From: Austropuccinia psidii
Taxonomy: Eukaryota > Basidiomycota > Pucciniomycetes > Pucciniales > Sphaerophragmiaceae
Length of the DNA: 64,000 nt
Reading direction: 5' to 3'
Assembly (NCBI GenBank): GCA_023105745.1
Contig: JALGQZ010000001.1
Span: 63,003,437-63,067,436, forward strand
Positions 57,213-64,000 of this stretch are shown here, in pieces. Position numbers and translations under genes: made by a program. The first letter of the stretch is position 1. Every line of letters starts with the position of its first letter. The notes beneath the pieces were generated by a model. That model was not told the origin of the DNA, made no database searches, and worked only from the letters and a program-made list of their open reading frames with translations.

Positions 57213-58905
57213 TCAAATTACTAAGAGTCAAGAGGACCAAGAATACTATGAAGACCAACTTTGATTCAAAAATACCTATGGTAAACCACAAGTGAAAAAA
57301 CAGAAATAACAGAGATCATTAAATTTTTTAAATAATTAAAATCAATTCAAGAGAAGAGGAATAACTCAATCAAAAGTCACAATCAAAAAAGGTTGAAGAT
57401 CACAGTGAAGTTCCCCCCTTCAAAGTATGAACATGTATTTATTGGAGGCCTCATTATCCAAATAAATTACTCAATAAGATTTGCTACACTCAGAAGCTGA
57501 ATTTAATGAATATTGAAAATAAGGAGAAACCCTCAGAAGGTTCACAATATTGGCCAATAGAAGCATAACCACACAAAGAAATTCCCAAAAACCTGAATCC
57601 ACCCTTCAGATTTATAATTCACTTTATTTAACCTGTGATCATTGCAAAAGCCATTATAAGAAAATGATAAATGATATGAACTTTTTCTGATTTTTTGATT
57701 CATTTCAATTTAGAATTTTTGGTGATTTCAATCTTGATTGATTTTTTGAATCATTTCCATTAGGCCCCTGGCTCAGCAGACTTACCAAAATCAATTTTGA
57801 AATACACCTTCAATCCCATCAATTTCTAGGGTGATCAAAATCTTTAATATAGAAAATTATCTCATTACATTTACAAGACACAAGATCTATGGGCCAATTT
57901 AAGTGGTGAATTTTCTGAATAAATCCAAAAAATAAAGACCTTCATGAAGCCACAAAGTGGCATGGAGATATTGGCCAGCCTCCAAAAACAAAGTGGATTT
58001 TGATGCCTGATATGGGGGATCCAGTTTCAAATAAGTTATAAAGACATTTTTCTGTTACACAGTACAAAATTCCTCCTTTCCCCCTTATTTATAGCCTCAA
58101 AATGACAATCAACCCATTTGAAGTTTTTTTTTTGGATAGCTTTTCTCATCTTTTTACCTTGAATTTCCTCACTTCTAAAGTTTTTCCTGTCCCCCCATTA
58201 TGGTTAATTGGGAATTTAATGCTCAACCACAATACCTGGGTGGGAAGATGGATTTAAGAAGCACATAATTTCATATTTTTCAAATCTCTCCCATTTTGAG
58301 AAATAACCCACTATCTTAGAGGCTGATTAAAATTGAAATTATCATTTTGGTTTTTTTGTATATCAAATTTATCCCAGTTTTCCCCCTTCTCAGTATTATT
58401 TACTGCTTAAAAACCCCTAATTCAGTTTCTTTTATCAAAAATATGGCACTTTTTTAATTCAAACCAGCCATATTCCACACATGCAAGAAAAACGTTTTTG
58501 GGCCTACACTAGCCCCACGCAAACAAAATCCAGGAATTATAGGCTTCTAGTTCTTGATTTCAAATATTGACTCTTTTATTCAAAAAGAATCAGGGAAATC
58601 AATAAGTAGGAAGGTTTTTGATTTATTATTGAATTTTTTCGCAATTTCTCCAAATAAGCCAATATGGAGAAATTTGTAAAAAAGGGAATTAAGAAAAAAT
58701 TGGGGATCTTAACATCCCAAAAGTAAAAAAATATGGCCAAAAAATTAAGAATTCCTCAAATATTTGCCTTTGAATTTATTCCAAAAAGAAGGACCCCCTA
58801 TGTGTTTTTATCAAAACCTTACATCTTTTGGCCATAAATTGTTAGAAGCACATATGAGCTTATGTGACCTTACTAAAAGCTCATTTGTATTTACCATAAT
58901 CATAA
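57213..58905 (+). pseudogene. MULE copy 4 linker, OTU relic and right arm
   Basis: The OTU active-site block is recognisable by position near 57830 as GDQN followed by L instead of GDGNC, so the catalytic cysteine is lost. The surrounding text (for example 58190-58250, PQ..LGGKMDL) parallels copy 3 at 40540-40620. The right arm from about 58460 matches 40790-41200 of copy 3. Confidence 0.6.
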
Positions 58906-59121
58906 TAAAATGAGAAATCTCCAGGATCTCAAATTAGTTTTCATTTTTTGTTTAATTTTTCTAAGAAAACTCCCTTTTTTTGTCTTAATTTTATCAATTA
59001 TATTTAAAGAGAACAGATTTATTTCTATTTAACTAATAATGAAACCATTTTGATAAGAAGAGTATTCTTGATCTTTATTTTGAGAGTTTGGGTATCTGGA
59101 AGGATCTCTAAGGCTCAAACA
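58906..59121 (-). repeat. Decayed D-like LTR, right part
   Basis: Ends TTTGGGTATCTGGAAGGATC then TCTAAGGCTCAAACA. The solo LTR ends TTTTGGGTATATGAAAATACC then TCTAAGGCTCACA. With 53350-54847 it makes one LTR interrupted by MULE copy 4. Confidence 0.65.
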
Positions 59122-62100
59122 GAGTGAAAAATGTGGATCTAGGTGAAATTTCCTCCATTAGTTACTAGCCTTCATCATAAGAAATTTTAAATTATAATTT
59201 TGGGATATGGTATTTCTTTATATCAGCAATTAAATCTCCTGGGACATTGAATATTTAAGCTATTCCGTGAAGATTGCTAAGACACATGGTGGAAATAAAA
59301 TTTCTCGCAGAATAGAAAATTACATATCAAATGAATGAAATTACAAGGAAACATTTATTATTATCGTGGGTAATTCAGATATGGAAGATTTAGAACTGGT
59401 CTTACTTATAATATATTGGCTTTAAGATGGATTTAATCTCCTAATACTCAAGAATTCACATAATACCATAATTAGATAGATATTTAATAAAATTACAAAT
59501 GGTCTTTAATAACCTGTTTAATATTAAATATTGTGTTAATTCATGAAGAAATATTTATTGATAAAATTCAATTTTTTTAAAATATGGAGTATATTTCTCT
59601 GAAAGTTTATATAGAAAACTTTGATAAAGTAAAGAAGGCCCATCACATAGAGTAACTTTCCTATTTGAATTTTATTACCTCAAATTGGATTGAAAAAAGA
59701 ACAAAAATACCTTGGTTAACCTTCTAGTGCTCTTGTACATGCTTTGAATACCATAGGATTTGAGACTAGTAGCTAATAGTATGGGGTAGAATTCATGGAA
59801 TAGAAACTTAATAATTTAATTCCAAGAAAATTAAATCTTAAAGATTGAAGTATATATAATAGTGGCATCCATATAACAATATATTCATTCAGGACAGGTT
59901 TCTTGTATTACTGGGTAATTGGGATAAGTCACAGAAGCTTTGTAGAAATCAGGAGGATTAACATCAATGGAAACAGGTTAAAAATATAAATCATGATAAC
60001 TAAGCTTCTTATTTCAAAATTAAACTCCATCTTCCTCAAATTATTTCAAGAAATCCAAGGTATAATTTATTATAAAAGTGATAAGCTATTACATTATTAA
60101 TGGAAAAATCTAATTATATATAGTAAGGAAAGATATTTTTTCAGTTAATATTCTAAGATTTAAATTTCCTCTCAAAAATTTTTAATTATTCCGATAAAAT
60201 TAAGATGAATATTAAATTCTCAAGTAGTATGTGGAATAACTCCTAAAATAATTTTTCCTGTTGGGGTATGAATTATTCTCATTATTACATTTCAAGAACT
60301 GATTGGGTTGTTGAGATTTGTATTTTCTCTTAGTAGTTCTAAAATGAAGGAGGAATTTGGACTCCTGAACTAAAATTCAAACACCATTTTAAAGGTATGG
60401 TTCATCTTATAAGACACCTGGTATCATGAAAGGGTAGATAGGAAGATAAATTAATCAAGCATATATAAAATTCCGCTTTCTGATCAATATAATTTCTTAT
60501 AAAAAGATAAACTTAAGCCATATAGCTAAAGACCAACATATAAATCTTGATAAAATAATGAATAAGTGCCCAGGTATACAACAGATATTAAATCTATGGG
60601 TAAATATCTTCATAATACCAATCATTTCACAAGGGCCTAAAAGAACCTTTATATATAAAGAAGACTGGTCATTCACATAAGCATTTCCTCAGAATGATAT
60701 ACTTATGATAGCTATTTTTTAGAAGTAGGATCTTCTTCTGATAATAAATAAATCGGGGTTGTATAATATGTGAGAAACCTTGTATCTTTACTCATATTAA
60801 CAGGAGTATTCATTAGAATACTAATGTAACTATTGCTACTTTGTATCCTTCCATTAAACTTAGAAAAGCTCATAATAGATGTTTCTATGAGCCCTTTTGG
60901 GTTAAGCTAAAAAACTAATGGTTCATTACATAGTTATTTATAATATTTACTACATATAATAATCATTAGAATCAAGCAAAAAAGAAGGAATAAAATATTA
61001 AATTCATTGCTTATTTCATTTTTTTAAATAAAGCTTTTTGGAATCTGAAATCTTTCCTGAAATTTTATATCAATTAAGTACTAAAAAGGAGCTTTATGTG
61101 ACTACTACCTCTAGGATCAGCGGTCTTATTGAGGGACTCCTTCTTTTTAATAAGATAGTTCTTCAATATGAGAAAGGCTATGGGTTTCAGGTTACCTTTA
61201 GAAACTATTTTTGTTTATTTAAAAGCTTAAAACCTCCTATGGGTAATGATAAATTACTTATTATCACATATTATAATTCAAACTTTATGCAAAATAAGAG
61301 CTTCATTTGGAGGATTGAAAGATATTATTTTTGGGTCCAGGAAGATTTCGGGATATCCCTTAGCTATTTTTATGCTCCTGGTGCTATTAATAGAACGCAT
61401 AATTATCCACAAAGCATACCTTTTCTATCACTTGGCTCTCCAAGCTGAAACATCAGAAAAAGCGTGTAGAATAAATTTAATCTGTGAAATTGGGTTATTT
61501 TGTTGGTCCTCTGAAATCAAATTGAGAATTTAATGGAGTTAATGGTTCTTTTCTTATGAAAAATATTTCTTCATTTTCTTGATTATAGTTTTAGCAAGAA
61601 ATGGAGAAAATTATTCTAGTGAGATCTCAACCAAAACATATTTCTGGTGAGCCTAAATCCCATCTTTATGAAATTGTTTGTTTTTTTGTGTATTTGATCA
61701 ATTTTCAATCACTTTTTTTATTAAAGTTGGGGAAAATATCTATATCTATGATATAAATGAGTTTTCTATCCTTTTTTTGGAATTTATCTTTTGAATTCCA
61801 AAGTACATTTGAGTGGAAATATGGGAAATTCTTTCATGGGGGAACCAATACAAGCATTAAAATTCTCAAAGTGGGAAATCACATTATCTTTAGTTTTAGT
61901 CATAATTTCTTTCTATTTATTCTCCAAACCCATCAGGGGAGGTCTGAAAACTTCAAAATGGATCCCAGATAATTTATTAATCCAAATATTTTTGAATTAG
62001 TAAGCTCCTTCATCTCTTAAACTAATATCAATTCCAATATTCAAAAAATTAATTTCTCCTAGATTAATGTGGAAGTCATTTAAAATAAGAATAATTATTT

Positions 62101-64000
62101 GATTATCAATAAGCCAGTTTTCTTTTATATATTTCCCTCATAGCTTTATACCAGTTGACCATGAATATTTATTTATCAAAATTTTGAATAATATGAGTTT
62201 AATAAATTGAAACACTAATGAATAAGATCCAATAAGAAATAGCTTAGACTCACTGGAAGTATGCATTATTCCATAAATAATTTTATAGAAACACACCTTC
62301 ATAAAATAAGAAGATGTATCCTTGTGAATGTTTCAATGCATAGGATAGTTTATGAGAAGGAAAAATTGTTTTCAAAGGTATTAATTGAATACAAATACTT
62401 CTTAATGAAGTTAAAATAGATGAAAGATATAAATAATCGTCAGGACCAACTAAAATTTAATATATAAAGCCTATTAGCATTTCCTCTAAGGTTTTTCTCA
62501 TAAAACAAAATTTATGAGAAACTTATTTTCTAATAGGGCTAAATAGCAAAATTTAAAGCAATGCAAAACTATATCTTATTTTTATAAATAAAGTATTTTA
62601 ATAATAGATATGTTAATCCTTATGAATCTTGTCTTGAAAAATGTTATTTGAAACTTCCTGAACTTTTTGATATAAAATCAGAGGATTGTATTTGTTTGTT
62701 ATTAAGGATGCCCTGGCTAAGTCTTTTAACTTTTTAGCTACCCTTTCGGAGTTTGACTTATGGTTATATATTTTTTTACTATTTAAAGGCATAAATTTAT
62801 TCTCTTGGTGAGATAGGATTACACTAAATATTTACAGGAAGAAGAAAATGAAGCTTGTTGGAAATTTCCTTATTGAATATCACAATACAGATTTAAGCCA
62901 TATTATTTTGAAAGTAATTCGAATTCTGTTAGCCAAATTTGACCTAAAGGGTCTAAGTGACTTTATTATATTATTCCTTGAAACGAAGTATAAAAGAACA
63001 ATTAAGATCAATAGAGAAAATCCTTTTGAATAATAGCTGTGATGTGGGGATTCCGGAGCTGAAAAAGGAGAACTGAACTTTATTTTGAGTAATCTTCGAG
63101 CCAAAAGTTTCCAAAAGATAGCCTGCCCTTGTCACAGGATACATTATCAAAATGCTCCCATTAAACCTCAATTGTTCAATACCCCCCTTCATGAGGTGGG
63201 CTCATTATATTCATGGGAGGCTGAGGCCACAGAAACAAAGTCAGAAATTAAATGGAGGAAAATTTTATCAAATACCAAAAAATGAAGAAAACTAAGGAAA
63301 AAGGTAATATTAAAATTACAAAACTTTATATTTTGGGATTTAACTTAAAGAATTGTAATAATTCCCCAAATAAGGCTTGTACATCTGGTCTCAAAGAAAT
63401 TTAATAATTTAAAACTGAAAAAAGGGGTAAGGAGTTAATAAATAAAGAAATTTCATAGAGGAGGGTTAATGGGGGTATTGATTTTTTCTATAATTATTCA
63501 ATTATTAAGAATATTATATAGGTTTTGAGCTTATTCTATCAGGGGAAAAATTCAACTTAGATTGAAAGAATACCTCTCTTAGGGTTTTGAGAATTAATAA
63601 TATAAAATAAAGAGATGACTAAGATATATTATTTTTGAAGTTTTGATAAGTTCATTGTGAATTTTAAATAAGAACTTAATAAAATAAGGAGATTCGGGTC
63701 GTATGAAAATAATTATTCCCTCTTATAAGTAGAAAACCAAAAATATGAAGCTCAATCCTTCTCCTCAATCCAAAAAATGCTATTATTATCAAACTACTCA
63801 AGCCCAGTTAAAAAAGACCTCCAAACTCCTTATCAAATTTTTCTATTTAAATTCACTTATCTTACTAAAGTAAATTCAAGTATTTCTATCTTACTCATAC
63901 CCTTTTCCTAATTTTTTAATATTTCGACCTTTTTCCCCAAATTTTCCTTGTTTAATTTCCATCTTCATGAATCTTTTCATTATATTACCTTTTTAAGTAA
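59122..64000. other. Unassigned AT-rich sequence
   Basis: Nearly 4.9 kb in which no domain, LTR end or transposon terminus could be recognised. The longest frame is 61038-61448 (136 codons, plus), without a motif I know. A less AT-rich patch near 63030-63250 includes YSWEAEATETKSE in a 66-codon frame and may be a relic of some coding repeat. Confidence 0.5.

Larger units (their letters stand above)
54848..58905 (+). mobile_element. MULE copy 4, decayed, nested in an LTR
   Basis: About 4.06 kb, alignable with copy 3 along most of its length. The left end AGGGTGCTATTAAAAGCACA is degenerate. The right end near 58905 retains TTTGGCCATAAATTGTTA and CATTTGTATTTACC but has lost the final CAACACCCT. 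No target duplication could be set. Its position between two parts of a D-like LTR shows it inserted into that LTR. Unlike copy 3 it keeps the N-terminal DNA-binding segment, but stops are frequent throughout. Confidence 0.75.

Noticed and set aside
61038..61448. 136-codon frame, briefly considered as a copia RNase H relic because of STKKELYVTTTS
   Set aside because: No further copia landmarks around it (no preceding SDWAG-type block, no downstream Q.AD.LTK block). The match is too short.

Overview
The window is a very AT-rich, repeat-dense stretch of nuclear DNA from a filamentous eukaryote. The best guess is a rust fungus (Pucciniales). The intact polyprotein at 27706-33630, with its N-terminus [10 protein letters not shown], resembles gag-pol proteins I remember from the large, transposon-rich genome of the myrtle rust Austropuccinia psidii. 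This is recollection, not a search. No single-copy host gene, tRNA or rRNA gene was recognised.

Almost everything that can be named is transposon. Four Ty3/gypsy chromovirus-like LTR retrotransposons share LTR ends (TGTGAGCC...CTTACA) and a conserved block after the 5' LTR. A (minus, about 1560-9281) is a decayed copy with a 5' LTR at 7327-9281. B (plus, 15291-23849) is truncated and carries two nested DNA elements. D (plus, 25396-35491) is essentially intact: 1838-bp LTRs differing at two sites seen by eye, a 5-bp CTGAG duplication, and an open 1974-codon gag-pol with protease, RT, RNase H, integrase and chromodomain. C (minus, 42137-52661) has two diverged LTRs of about 1.96 kb and a broken gag-pol. 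A solo LTR of the D type (minus, 12426-14216, AAATG duplication) and a decayed D-like LTR (about 53350-54847 plus 58906-59121) complete the set.

The second component is a Mutator-like (MULE) DNA transposon family with termini AGGGTGTTGGTAAA and, in three copies, perfect 6-bp target duplications. Copy 3 (37437-41207) and copy 4 (about 54848-58905) keep decayed transposase with MULE DDE landmarks, followed by an OTU-type cysteine protease domain. Copies 1 (16905-18189) and 2 (18652-19275) are non-coding derivatives. Their interiors are arrays of about 37 and 20 units of a 21-bp near-palindrome around CCATAAATGG.

Two observations stand out. First, the 5' part of the gag region appears to hold a separate multi-exon gene (ORF1) in another frame. 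Its inferred intron positions and phases agree in elements D, C and B, and its stop overlaps an in-frame gag-pol ATG as ATGA in the intact copy. Second, the palindromic 21-bp arrays inside MULE ends look like an unusual class of satellite-bearing transposon. Regions 1-1559, 9282-12420, 14222-15285, 23850-25390, 35497-37430, 41214-42131, 52667-53349 and 59122-64000 hold nothing I can identify beyond low-complexity AT-rich DNA and one weak MITE candidate.
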